Below are positions 49,561 to 62,000 of a DNA stretch of 64,000 nucleotides, in pieces. The notes under the pieces were generated by a model. The model had not been told where the DNA came from. It was given only the letters and a program-made list of their open reading frames with translations, and did no database searches. Numbering within the stretch: the stretch's first letter is position 1; the number at the start of each line of letters is the position of its first letter. Source of the DNA: Petrolisthes cinctipes (lineage: Eukaryota > Arthropoda > Malacostraca > Decapoda > Porcellanidae); NCBI GenBank assembly GCA_033782935.1, contig JAWQEG010000501.1, forward strand, positions 2,392,501-2,456,500, written 5' to 3'. A program made the position numbers and the translations under genes.

Positions 49561-52500
49561 CCTACTCCGTGTTAGAGTATTTTCTAAATTCAGGCCCAAA
49601 ACATGCTGAAAATCGATATTATTGGTGCCCAAAGTCAATATGTGCATGTATCTTCTGTACCCGTTTATATCTCAAATTCAGGCTCAAAACACCCGAAAAT
49701 TCAATATTTTGGGGTCCCAGAAGCAATCTGTACAATGCTATTATATTTTCAAAATATAGGCTAAAAACATGCTAAAAATCGACATTTTAGGTGCCAAAAA
49801 ATCGATATCTCAAATTCAGTCCCAAAACACCCGAAAATTCGATATTTAGAGGTCCCAGAAAGTATCTGTACATGCTTACTCCGTGTTAGAGTATTTTCAA
49901 AATACAGGCCAAAAACATACTGAAAATCGATCTTTTAGGTGCACAAAAGTCGATATCTCAAATTCAGTCCCAAAACACCCGAAAATTCGATATTTAGGGG
50001 TCCCAGAAGCGATCTGTACATGCTTACTCCGTGTTAGAGTATTTTCAAAATACATGCTCAAAACATACTGAAAATCGATCTTTTAGGTGTACAAAAGTCG
50101 ATATGTGCATGCATCTTCAGTACCCGTTTATATCTCAAATTCAAGCTCAAAACACCCGAAAATTCAATATTTTGGGGTCCCAGAAGCAATCTGTACATGC
50201 CTACTCAGTGTTAGAGTATTTTCAAAATACAGGCCCAAAACATGCTGAAAATCGATATTTTAGATGCCTAAAGTCAATATTCTTCAGTACCCGTTTATAT
50301 CTCAAATTCAGGCTCAAAACACCCGAAAATTCAATATTTTGGGGTCCCAGAAGCAATCTGTACATGCCTACTCAGTGTTAGAGTATTTTCAAAATACAGG
50401 CCCAAAACATGCTGAAAATCGATCTTTTAGGTGCCAAAAAGTCGATATCTCAAATTCAGTCCCAAAACACCCGAAAATTCGATATTTAGGGGTCCCAGAA
50501 GCGATCTGTACATGCCTACTCAGTGTTAGAGTATTTTCAAAATACAGGCCCAAAACATGCTGAAAATCGATATTTTAGATGCCCAAAGTCAATATTCTTC
50601 TGTACCCGTTTATATCTCAAATTCAGGCTCAAAACACCCGAAAATTCAATATTTTGGGGTCCCAGAAGCAATCTGTACATGCCTAAACAGTGCTAGAATA
50701 TTTTCAAAATATAGGCTAAAAACATGCTAAAAATCGACATTTTAGGTGCCAAAAAATCGATATCTCAAATTCAGTCCCAAAACACCCGAAAATTCGATAT
50801 TTAGAGGTCCCAGAAGGTATCTGTACATGCCTACTCCGTGTTAGAGTATTTTCAAAATACAGGCCAAAAACATACTGAAAATCGATCTGTTAGGTGCCCA
50901 AAAGTCGATATGTGCATGCATCTTCTGTACCCGTTTATATCTCAAATTCTGGCCCTAAACACCCGAAAATACGATATTTTGGGGTCCCAGAAGCGATCTG
51001 TACATGCCTACTCCGTGTTTGAGTATTTTCAAAATTCAGGCCCAAAACATGCTGAAAATCGATATTTTTGGTGCCCAAAGTCAATATGTACATGTATCTT
51101 CTGTACCCGTTTATATCTCAAATTCAGGCTCAAAACACCCGAAAAATCAATATTTTGGGGTCCCAGAAGCAATCTGTACATGCCTACTCAGTGCTAGAAT
51201 ATTTTCAAAATATAGGCTAAAAACATGCTAAAAATCGATCTTTTAGGTGCCAAAAAGTCGATATCTCAAATTCAGTCCCAAAACACCCGAAAATTCGATA
51301 TTTAGGGGTCCCAGAAGCGATCTGTACATGCCTACTCCGTGTTAGAGTATTTTCAAAATACATGCTCAAAACATATTGAAAATCGATCTTTTAGGTGCAC
51401 AAAAGTCGATATGTGCATGCATCTTCAGTACCCGTTTATATCTCAAATTCAGGCTCAAAACACCCGAAAATTCAATATTTTGGGGTCCCAGAAGCAATCT
51501 GTACATGCCTACTCAGTGTTAGAGTATTTTCAAAATACAGGCCCAAAACATGCTGAAAATCGATATTTTAGATGCCCAAAGTCAATATGTGCATGTATCT
51601 TCTGTACCCGTTTATATCTCAAATTCAGGCTCAAAACACCCGAAAATTCAATATTTTGGGGTCCCAGAAGCAATCTGTACATGCCTACACAGTGCTAGAA
51701 TATTTTCAAAAAATATAGGCTGAAAACATGCTAAAAATCGACATTTTAGGTGCCAAAAAATCGATATCTCAAATTCAATCCCAAAACACCCGAAAATTCG
51801 ATATTTAGAGGTCCCAGAAGGTATCCGTACATGCCTACTCCGTGTTAGAGTATTTTCAAAATACAGGCCCAAAACATGCTGAAAATCGATATTTTAGATG
51901 ACCAAAGTCAATATGTGCATGTATCTTCTGTACCCGTTTATATCTCAAATTCAGGCTCAAAACACCCGAAAATTCAATAATTTGGGGTCCCAGAAGCAAT
52001 CTGTACATGCCTACTCAGTGCTAGAATATTTTCAAAATATAGGCTAAAAACATGCTAAAAATCGATCTTTTAGGTGCCAAAAAGTCGATATCTCAAATTC
52101 AGTCCCAAAACACCCGAAAATTCGATATTTAGGGGTCCCAGAAGCGATCTGTACATACCTACTCCGTGTTAGAGTATTTTCAAAATACATGCTGAAAACA
52201 TACTGAAAATCGATCTTTTAGGTGCACAAAAGTCGATATGTGCATGCATCTTCAGTACCCGTTTATATCTCAAATTCAGGCTCAAAACACCCGAAAATTC
52301 AATATTTTGGGGTTCCAGAAGCAATCTGTACATGCCTACTCAGTGATAGAGTATTTTCAAAATACAGGCCCAAAACATGCTGAAAATCGATATTTTAGAT
52401 GCCCAAAGTCAATATGTGCATGTATCTTCTGTACCCGTTTATATCTCAAATTCAGTCCCAAAACACCCGAAAATTCGATATTTAGAGGTCCCAGAAGGTA

Positions 52501-55000
52501 TCTGTACATGCCTACTCCGTGTTAGAGTATTTTCAAAATACAGGCCAAAAACATGCTAAAAATCGACATTTTAGGTTCCCAAAAATCGATATCTCAAATT
52601 CAGTCCCAAAACAACCGAAAATTCGATATTTAGAGGTCCCAGAAGGTATCTGTACATGCCTACTCCGTGTTAGAGTATTTTCAATATACAGGCCAAAAAC
52701 ATACTGAAAATCGATCTTTTAGGTGCCCAAAAGTCGATATGTGCATGCATCTTCTGTACCCGTTTATATCTCAAATTCTGGCTCAAAACACCCGAAAATT
52801 CAATATTTTGGGGTCCCAGAAGCAATCTGTACATGCCTACTCAGTGTTAGAGTATTTTCAAAATACAGGCCCAAAATATGCTGTAAATCGATATTTTAGA
52901 TGCCAAAAGTCAATATGTGCATGTATCTTCTATACCCGTTTATATCTCAAATTCAGGCTCAAAACACCCGAAAATTCAATATTTTGGGGTCCCAGAAGCA
53001 ATCTGTACAGTGCTAGAATATTTTCAAAATATAGGCTAAAAACATGCTAAAAATCGATCTTTTAGGTGCCAAAAAGTCGATATCTCAAATTCAGTCCCAA
53101 AACACCCGAAAATTCGATATTTAGGGGTCCCAGAAGCGATCTGTACATGCCTACTCCGTTTTAGAGTATTTTTAAAATACATGCTCAAAACATACTGTAA
53201 ATCGATCTTTTAGGTGCACAAAAGTCGATATGTGCATGCATCTTCTGTACCCGTTTATATCTCAAATTCTGGCCCTAAGCACCCGAAAATTCGATATTTT
53301 GGGGTCCCAGAAGCGATCTGTACATGCCTACTCCGTGATAGAGTATTTTCAAAATTCAGGCCCAAAACATGCTTAAAATCGATATTTTAGATGCCCAAAG
53401 TCAAAATGTGCATGTATCTTTTATACCCGTTTATATCTCAAATTCAGGCTCAAAACACCTGAAAATTCAATATTTTGGGGTCCCAGTAGCAATCTGTACA
53501 TGCCTACACAGTGCTAGAATATTTTCAATATATAGGCTAAAAACATGCTAAAAATCGACATTTTAGGTGCCAAAAAATCGATATCTCAAAATCAGTCCCA
53601 AAACACCCGAAAATTCGATATTTAGAGGTCCCAGAAGGTATATGTACATGCCTACACTGTGTTAGAGTATTTTCAAAATACAGGCCAAAAACATACTGAA
53701 AATCGATCTTTTAGGTGCCCAAAAGTCGATATGTGCATGCATCTTCTGTACCCGTTTATATCTTAAATTCTGGCCCTAAACACCCGAAAATTCGATATTT
53801 TGGGGTTCCAGAAGCGATCTGTACATGCCTACTCCGTGTTAGAGTATTTTCAAAATACAGGCCAAAAACATGCTGAAAATCGATATTTTTGGTGCCCAAA
53901 GTCAATATGTGCATGTATCTTCTGTACCCGTTTTTATCTCAAATTCAGGCTCAAAACACCCGAAAATTCAATATTTTGGGGTCCCAGAAGCAATCTGTAC
54001 ATGCCTACTCAGTGCTAGAATATTTTCAAAATATAGGCTAAAAACATGCTAAAAATCGATCTTTTAGGTGCCAAAAAGTCGATATCTCAAATTCAGTCCC
54101 AAAACAACCGAAAATTCGATATTTAGGGGTCCCAGAAGCGATCTGTACATGCCTACTCCGTGTTAGAGTATTTTCAAAATACATGCCAAAAACATACTGA
54201 AAATCGATCTTTTAGGTGCACAAAAGTCGATATGTGCATGCATCTTCAGTACCCGTTTATATCTCAAATTCAGGCTCAAAACACCCGAAAATTCAATATT
54301 TTGGGGTCCCAGAAGCAATCTGTACATGCCTACTCAGTGTTAGAGTATTTTCAAAATACAGGCCCAAAACATGCTGAAAATCGATATTTTAGATGCCCAA
54401 AGTCAATATGTGCATGTATCTTCTGTACCCGTTTATATCTCAAATTCAGGCTCAAAACACCCGAAAATTCAATATTTTGGGGTCCCAGAAGCAATCTGTA
54501 CATGCCTACACAGTGCTAGAATATTTTCAAAATATAGGCTAAAAACATGCTAAAAATCGACATTTTAGGTGCCAAAAAATCGATATCTCAAATTCAGTCC
54601 CAAAACAACCGAAAATTCGATATTTAGAGGTCCCAGAAGGTATCTGTACATGCCTACTCCGTGTTAGAGTATTTTCAAAATACAGGCCAAAAACATACTG
54701 AAAATCGATCTTTTAGATGCCCAAAGTCAATATGTGCATGTATCTTCTGTACCCGTTTATATCTCAAATTCAGGCTCAAAACACCCGAAAATTCAATATT
54801 TTGGGGTCCCAGAAGCAATCTGTACATGCCTACTCAGTGCTAGAATATTTTCAAAATATAGGCTAAAAACATGCTAAAAATCGATCTTTTAGGTGCCAAA
54901 AATTCGATATCTCAAATTCAGTCCCAAAACACCCGAAAATTCGATATTTAGGGGTCCCAGAAGCGATCTGTACATGCCTACTCCGTGTTAGAGTATTTTC
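49561..55000 (+). repeat. Sub-array 5: mixed trimers with 9-bp-deleted C monomers
   Basis: This is satellite of mixed types. 9-bp-deleted C monomers occur near 50274 and 50593, and an A-A junction lies near 49950. Near 51709 a CAAAAAATATAGG word shows a 2-bp insertion in the dyad. At 52519-52707 an A monomer is followed by another A with AGGTTCCC. The CGTTTTTATCTC variant that becomes frequent downstream first appears near 53930. No non-satellite sequence is visible. Confidence 0.78.
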
Positions 55001-55227
55001 AAAATACATGCTCAAAACATACTGAAAATCGATCTTCTAGGTGCACATAAGTCGATATGTGCATGCATCTTCTATACCCGTTTATATCTCAAATTCAGGC
55101 TCAAAACACCCGAAAATTCAATATTTTGGGGTTCCAGAAGCAATCTGTACATGCCTACTCAGTGTTAGAGTATTTTCAAAATACAGGCCCAAAACATGCT
55201 GAAAATCGATATTTTAGATGCCCAAAG

Positions 55228-55315
55228 TCAATATGTGCATGTATCTTCTGTACCCGTTTATATCTCAAATTCAGGCTCAAAACACCCGAAAATTCAATAT
55301 TTTGGGGTCACAAAG
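55228..55315 (+). repeat. 88-bp half monomer, copy 1
   Basis: A class C monomer starts at 55228 but after TTTTGGGGTC jumps to ACAAAGTC and the next C monomer starts at 55316. The length is 88 bp, half of the usual 176-177. The missing half includes the TGTACATG and dyad words. Confidence 0.9.
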
Positions 55316-56307
55316 TCAATATGTGCATGTATCTTCTGTACCCGTTTATATCTCAAATTCAGGCTCAAAACACCCAAAAATTCAATATTTTGGGGTCCCA
55401 GAAGCAATCTGTACAGTGCTAGAATATTTTCAAAATATAGGCTAAAAACATGCTAAAAATCGATCTTTTAGGTGCCAAAAAGTCGATATCTCAAATTCAG
55501 TCCCAAAATACCCAAAAATTCGATATTTAGGGGTCCCAGAAGCGATCTGTACATGCCTACTCCGTTTTAGAGTATTTTCAAAATACATGCTCAAAACATA
55601 CTGAAAATCGATCTTTTAGGTGCACAAAAGTCGATATGTGCATGCATCTTCAGTACCCGTTTATATCTCAAATTCAGGCTCAAAACACCCGAAAATTCAA
55701 TATTTTGGGGTCCCAGAAGCAATCTGTACATGCCTACTCAGTGTTAGAGTATTTTCAAAATACAGGCCCAAAACATGCTGAAAATCGATATTGTAGATGC
55801 CCAAAGTCAATATGTTCATGTATATTCTGTACCCGTTTATATCTCAAATTCAGGCTCAAAACACCTGAAAATTCAATATTTTGGGGTCCCAGAAGCAATC
55901 TGTACATGCCTACACAGTGCTAGAATATTTTCAAAATATAGGCTAAAAACATGCTAAAAATCGACATTTTAGGTGCCAAAAATCCGATATCTCAAATTCA
56001 GTCCCAAAACACCCGAAAATTCGATATTTAGAGGTCCCAGAAGGTATCTGTACATGCCTACTCCGTGTTAGAGTATTTTCAAAATACAGGAAAAGAACAT
56101 ACTGAAAATCGATCTTCTAGGTGCACATAAGTCGATATGTGCATGCATCTTCTGTACCCGTTTATATCTCAAATTCAGGCTCAAAACACCCGAAAATTCA
56201 ATATTTTGGGGTTCCAGAAGCAATCTGTACATGCCTACTCAGTGTTAGAGTATTTTCAAAATACAGGCCCAAAACATGCTGAAAATCGATATTTTAGATG
56301 CCCAAAG

Positions 56308-56395
56308 TCAATATGTGCATGTATCTTCTGTACCCGTTTATATCTCAAATTCAGGCTCAAAACACCCGAAAATTCAATATTTTGGGGTCACAAAG
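56308..56395 (+). repeat. 88-bp half monomer, copy 2
   Basis: This has the same junction and length as 55228-55315, exactly 1,080 bp downstream, showing that the whole block was duplicated. Confidence 0.9.
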
Positions 56396-57377
56396 TCAAT
56401 ATGTGCATGTATCTTCTGTACCCGTTTATATCTCAAATTCAGGCTCAAAACACCCGAAAATTCAATATTTTGGGGTCCCAGAAGCAATCTGTACAGTGCT
56501 AGAATATTTTCAAAATATAGGCTAAAAACATGCTAAAAATCGATCTTTTAGGTGCCAAAAAGTCGATATCTCAAATTCAGTCCCAAAATACCCAAAAATT
56601 CGATATTTAGGGGTCCCAGAAGCGATCTGTACATGCCTACTCCGTTTTAGAGTATTTTCAAAATACATGCTCAAAACATACTGAAAATCGATCTTTTAGG
56701 TGCACAAAAGTCGATATGTGCATGCATCTTCAGTACCCGTTTATATCTCAAATTCAGGCTCAAAACACCCGAAAATTCAATATTTTGGGGTCCCAGAAGC
56801 AATCTGTACATGCCTACTCAGTGTTAGAGTATTTTCAAAATACAGGCCCAAAACATGCTGAAAATCGATATTTTAGATGCCCAAAGTCAATATGTGCATG
56901 TATATTCTGTACCCGTTTATATCTCAAATTCAGGCTCAAAACACCTGAAAATTCAATATTTTGGGGTCCCAGAAGCAATCTGTACATGCCTACACAGTGC
57001 TAGAATATTTTCAAAATATAGGCTAAAAACATGCTAAAAATCGACATTTTAGGTGCCAAAAATCCGATATCTCAAATTCAGTCCCAAAACACCCGAAAAT
57101 TCGATATTTAGAGGTCCCAGAAGGTATCTGTACATGCCTACTCCGTGTTAGAGTATTTTCAAAATACAGGCCAAAAACATGCTGAAAATCGATATTTTTG
57201 GTGCCCAAAGTCAATATGTGCATGTATCTTCTGTACCCGTTTTTATCTCAAATTCAGGCTCAAAACACCCGAAAATTCAATATTTTGGGGTCCCAGAAGC
57301 AATCTGTACAGTGCTAGAATATTTTCAAAATATAGGCTAAAAACATGATAAAAATCTATCTTTTAGGTGCCAAAAAG

Positions 57378-58027
57378 TCGATATCTCAAATTCAGTCCCA
57401 AAACACCCGAAAATTCGATATTTAGGGGTCCCAGAAGCGATCTGTACATGCCTACTCCGTGTTAGAGTATTTTCAAAATACATGCTCAAAACATACTGAA
57501 AATCGATCTTTTAGGTGCACAAAAGTCGATATGTGCATGCATCTTCAGTACCTGTTTATATCTCAAATTCAGGCTCAAAACACCCGAAAATTCAATATTT
57601 TGGGGTCCCAGAAGCAATCTGTACATGCCTACTCAGTGTTAGAATATTTTCAAAATATAGGCTAAAAACATGCTAAAAATCGACATTTTAGGTGCCAAAA
57701 AGTCGATATCTCAAATTCAGTCCCAAAACACCCGAAAATTCGATATTTAGGGGTCCCAGAAGCGATCTGTACATGCCTACTCCGTGTTAGAGTATTTTCA
57801 AAATACATGCTCAAAACATACTGAAAATCGATCTTTTAGGTGCACAAAAGTCGATATGTGCATGCATCTTCAGTACCCGTTTATATCTCAAATTCAGGCT
57901 CAAAACACCCGAAAATTCAATATTTTGGGGTCCCAGAAGCAATCTGTACATGCCTACTCAGTGCTAGAATATTTTCAAAATATAGGCTAAAAACATGCTA
58001 AAAATCGATCTTTTAGGTGCCAAAAAT
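57378..58027 (+). repeat. Two tandem 325-bp dimer HORs (block Y, copy 1)
   Basis: Dimers lie at 57378-57702 and 57703-58027, each an A monomer plus a B/C hybrid. The first hybrid carries TACCTGTTTAT and ends TCAGTGTTAGAATATTTTC followed by GACATTTTAGG; the second ends TCAGTGCTAG. They are the local replacement of the trimer. Confidence 0.88.
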
Positions 58028-59019
58028 TCGATATCTCAAATTCAGTCCCAAAACACCCGAAAAATCGATATTTAGGGGTCCCAGAAGCGATCTGTACATG
58101 CCTACTCCGTGTTAGAGTATTTTCAAAATACATGCTCAAAACATACTGAAAATCGATCTTTTAGGTGCACAAAAGTCGATATGTGCATGCATCTTCAGTA
58201 CCCGTTTATATCTCAAATTCAGGCTCAAAACACCCGAAAATTCAATATTTTGGGGTCCCAGAAGCAATCTGTACATGCCTACTCAGTGTTAGAGTATTTT
58301 CAAAATACAGGCCCAAAACATGCTGAAAATCGATATTTTAGATGCCCAAAGTCAATATGTGCATGTATATTCTGTACCCGTTTATATCTCAAATTCAGGC
58401 TCAAAACACCTGAAAATTCAATATTTTGGGGTCCCAGAAGCAATCTGTACATGCCTACACAGTGCTAGAATATTTTCAAAATATAGGCTAAAAACATGCT
58501 AAAAATCGACATTTTAGGTGCCAAAAATCCGATATCTCAAATTCAGTCCCAAAACACCCGAAAATTCGATATTTAGAGGTCCCAGAAGGTATCTGTACAT
58601 GCCTACTCCGTGTTAGAGTATTTTCAAAATACAGGAAAAAAACATACTGAAAATCGATCTTTTAGGTGCCCAAAAGTCGATATGTGCATGCATCTTCTGT
58701 ACCCGTTTATATCTCAAATTCTGGCCCTAAACACCCGAAAATTCGATATTTTGGGGTCCCAGAAGCGATCTGTACATGCCTATTCCGTGTTAGAGTATTT
58801 TCAAAATACAGGCCAAAAACATGCTGAAAATCGATATTTTTGGTGCCCAAAGTCAATATGTGCATGTATCTTCTGTACCCGTTTTTATCTCAAATTCAGG
58901 CTCAAAACACCCGAAAATTCAATATTTTGGGGTCCCAGAAGCAATCTGTACAGTGCTAGAATATTTTCAAAATATAGGCTAAAAACATGATAAAAATCTA
59001 TCTTTTAGGTGCCAAAAAG

Positions 59020-59669
59020 TCGATATCTCAAATTCAGTCCCAAAACACCCGAAAATTCGATATTTAGGGGTCCCAGAAGCGATCTGTACATGCCTACTCC
59101 GTGTTAGAGTATTTTCAAAATACATGCTCAAAACATACTGAAAATCGATCTTTTAGGTGCACAAAAGTCGATATGTGCATGCATCTTCAGTACCTGTTTA
59201 TATCTCAAATTCAGGCTCAAAACACCCGAAAATTCAATATTTTGGGGTCCCAGAAGCAATCTGTACATGCCTACTCAGTGTTAGAATATTTTCAAAATAT
59301 AGGCTAAAAACATGCTAAAAATCGACATTTTAGGTGCCAAAAAGTCGATATCTCAAATTCAGTCCCAAAACACCCGAAAATTCGATATTTAGGGGTCCCA
59401 GAAGCGATCTGTACATGCCTACTCCGTGTTAGAGTATTTTCAAAATACATGCTCAAAACATACTGAAAATCGATCTTTTAGGTGCACAAAAGTCGATATG
59501 TGCATGCATCTTCAGTACCCGTTTATATCTCAAATTCAGGCTCAAAACACCCGAAAATTCAATATTTTGGGGTCCCAGAAGCAATCTGTACATGCCTACT
59601 CAGTGCTAGAATATTTTCAAAATATAGGCTAAAAACATGCTAAAAATCGATCTTTTAGGTGCCAAAAAT
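59020..59669 (+). repeat. Two tandem 325-bp dimer HORs (block Y, copy 2)
   Basis: Dimers lie at 59020-59344 and 59345-59669. They match 57378-58027 at a 1,642-bp offset, including TACCTGTTTAT in the first hybrid. Confidence 0.88.
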
Positions 59670-59993
59670 TCGATATCTCAAATTCAGTCCCAAAACACCC
59701 GAAAATTCGATATTTAGGGGTCCCAGAAGCGATCTGTACATGCCTACTCCGTGTTAGAGTATTTTCAAAATACATGCTCAAAACATACTGAAAATCGATC
59801 TTCTAGGTGCACATAAGTCGATATGTGCATGCATCTTCTGTACCCGTTTATATCTCAAATTCAGGCTCAAAACACCCGAAAATTCAATATTTTGGGGTTC
59901 CAGAAGCAATCTGTACATGCCTACTCAGTGTTAGAGTATTTTCAAAATACAGGCCCAAAACATGCTGAAAATCGATATTTTAGATGCCCAAAG

Positions 59994-60081
59994 TCAATAT
60001 GTGCATGTATCTTCTGTACCCGTTTATATCTCAAATTCAGGCTCAAAACACCCGAAAATTCAATATTTTGGGGTCACAAAG
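59994..60081 (+). repeat. 88-bp half monomer, copy 3
   Basis: This has the same junction and length, 3,686 bp downstream of copy 2. All three copies descend from one truncation. Confidence 0.9.
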
Positions 60082-61240
60082 TCAATATGTGCATGTATCT
60101 TCTGTACCCGTTTATATCTCAAATTCAGGCTCAAAACACCCGAAAATTCAATATTTTGGGGTCCCAGAAGCAATCTGTACAGTGCTAGAATATTTTCAAA
60201 ATATTGGCTAAAAACATGCTAAAAATCGATCTTTTAGGTGCCAAAAAGTCGATATCCCAAATTCAGTCCCAAAATACCCAAAAATTCGATATTTAGGGGT
60301 CCCAGAAGCGATCTGTACATGCCTACTCCGTTTTAGAGTATTTTCAAAATACATGCTCAAAACATACTGAAAATCGATCTTTTAGGTGCACAAAAGTCGA
60401 TATGTGCATGCATCTTCAGTACCCGTTTATATCTCAAATTCAGGCTCAAAACACCCGAAAATTCAATATTTTGGGGTCCCAGAAGCAATCTGTACATGCC
60501 TACTCAGTGTTAGAGTATTTTCAAATTACAGGCCCAAAACATGCTGAAAATCGATATTTTAGATGCGCAAAGTCAATATGTGCATGTATATTCTGTACCC
60601 GTTTATATCTCAAATTCAGGCTCAAAACACCTGAAAATTCAATATTTTGGGGTCCCAGAAGCAATCTGTACATGCCTACACAGTTCTAGAATATTTTCAA
60701 AATATAGTCTAAAAACATGCTAAAAATCGACATTTTAGGTGCCAAAAATCCGATATCTCAAATTCAGTCCCAAAACACCCGAAAATTCGATATTTAGAGG
60801 TCCCAGAAGGTATCTGTACATGCCTACTCAGTGTTAGAGTATTTTCAAAATACAGGACAAGAACATAATGAAAATCGATCTTTTAGGTGCCCAAAAGTCG
60901 ATATGTGCATGCATCTTCTGTACCCGTTTATATCTCAAATTCTGGCCCTAAACACCCGAAAATTCGATATTTTGGGGTCCCAGAAGCGATCTGTACATGC
61001 CTATTCCGTGTTAGAGTATTTTCAAAATACAGGCCAAAAACATGCTGAAAATCGATATTTTTGGTGCCCAAAGTCAATATGTGCATCTCTCTTCTGTACC
61101 CGTTTTTATCTCAAATTCAGGCTCAAAACACCCGAAAATTCAATATTTTGGGGTTCCAGAAGCAATCTGTACAGTGCTAGAATATTTTCAAAATATAGGC
61201 TAAAAACATGCTAAAAATCTATCTTTTAGGTGCCAAAAAG

Positions 61241-61890
61241 TCGATATCTCAAATTCAGTCCCAAAACACCCGAAAATTCGATATTTAGGGGTCCCAGAAG
61301 CGATCTGTACATGCCTACTCCGTGTTAGAGTATTTTCAAAATACATGCTCAAAACATACTGAAAATCGATCTTTTAGGTGCACAAAAGTCGATATGTGCA
61401 TGCATCTTCAGTACCTGTTTATATCTCAAATTCAGGCTCAAAACACCCGAAAATTCAATATTTTGGGGTCCCAGAAGCAATCTGTACATGCCTACTCAGT
61501 GTTAGAATATTTTCAAAATATAGGCTAAAAACATGCTAAAAATCGACATTTTAGGTACCAAAAAGTCGATATCTCAAATTCAGTCCCAAAACACCCGAAA
61601 ATTCGATATTTAGGGGTCCCAGAAGCGATCTGTACATGCCTACTCCGTGTTAGAGTATTTTCAAAATACATGCTCAAAACATACTGAAAATCGATCTTTT
61701 AGGTGCACAAAAGTCGATATGTGCATGCATCTTCAGTACCCGTTTATATCTCAAATTCAGGCTCAAAACACCCGAAAATTCAATATTTTGGGGTCCCAGA
61801 AGCAATCTGTACATGCCTACTCAGTGTTAGAATATTTTCAAAATATAGGCTAAAAACATGCTAAAAATCGACATTTTAGGTGCCAAAAAG
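61241..61890 (+). repeat. Two tandem 325-bp dimer HORs (block Y, copy 3)
   Basis: Dimers lie at 61241-61565 and 61566-61890, offset 2,221 bp from copy 2. Here the second hybrid ends TCAGTGTTAG like the first, rather than TCAGTGCTAG, and the first has AGGTACC in place of AGGTGCC. Confidence 0.88.
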
Positions 61891-62000
61891 TCGATATCTC
61901 AAATTCAGTCCCAAAACACCCGAAAATTCGATATTTAGGGGTCCCAGAAGCGATCTGTACATGCCTACTCCGTGTTAGAGTATTTTCAAAATACATGCTC

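Larger units (their letters stand above)
55000..62000 (+). repeat. Sub-array 6: nested mosaic of 1,080-, 1,642-, 2,221- and 3,686-bp repeats
   Basis: Two kinds of block alternate. Block X contains an 88-bp half monomer and starts near 55057, 56137 and 59823 (spacings 1,080 and 3,686). Block Y starts with the CGTTTTTATCTC variant and a short C, followed by 325-bp dimers, near 57145, 58787 and 61008 (spacings 1,642 and 2,221). The order is X, X, Y, Y, X, Y, with a trimer at 58028-58786 between the first two Y blocks. The AAATCCGATATC variant recurs near 55980, 57060, 58527 and 60748. The pattern requires several nested exchanges. Confidence 0.85.
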
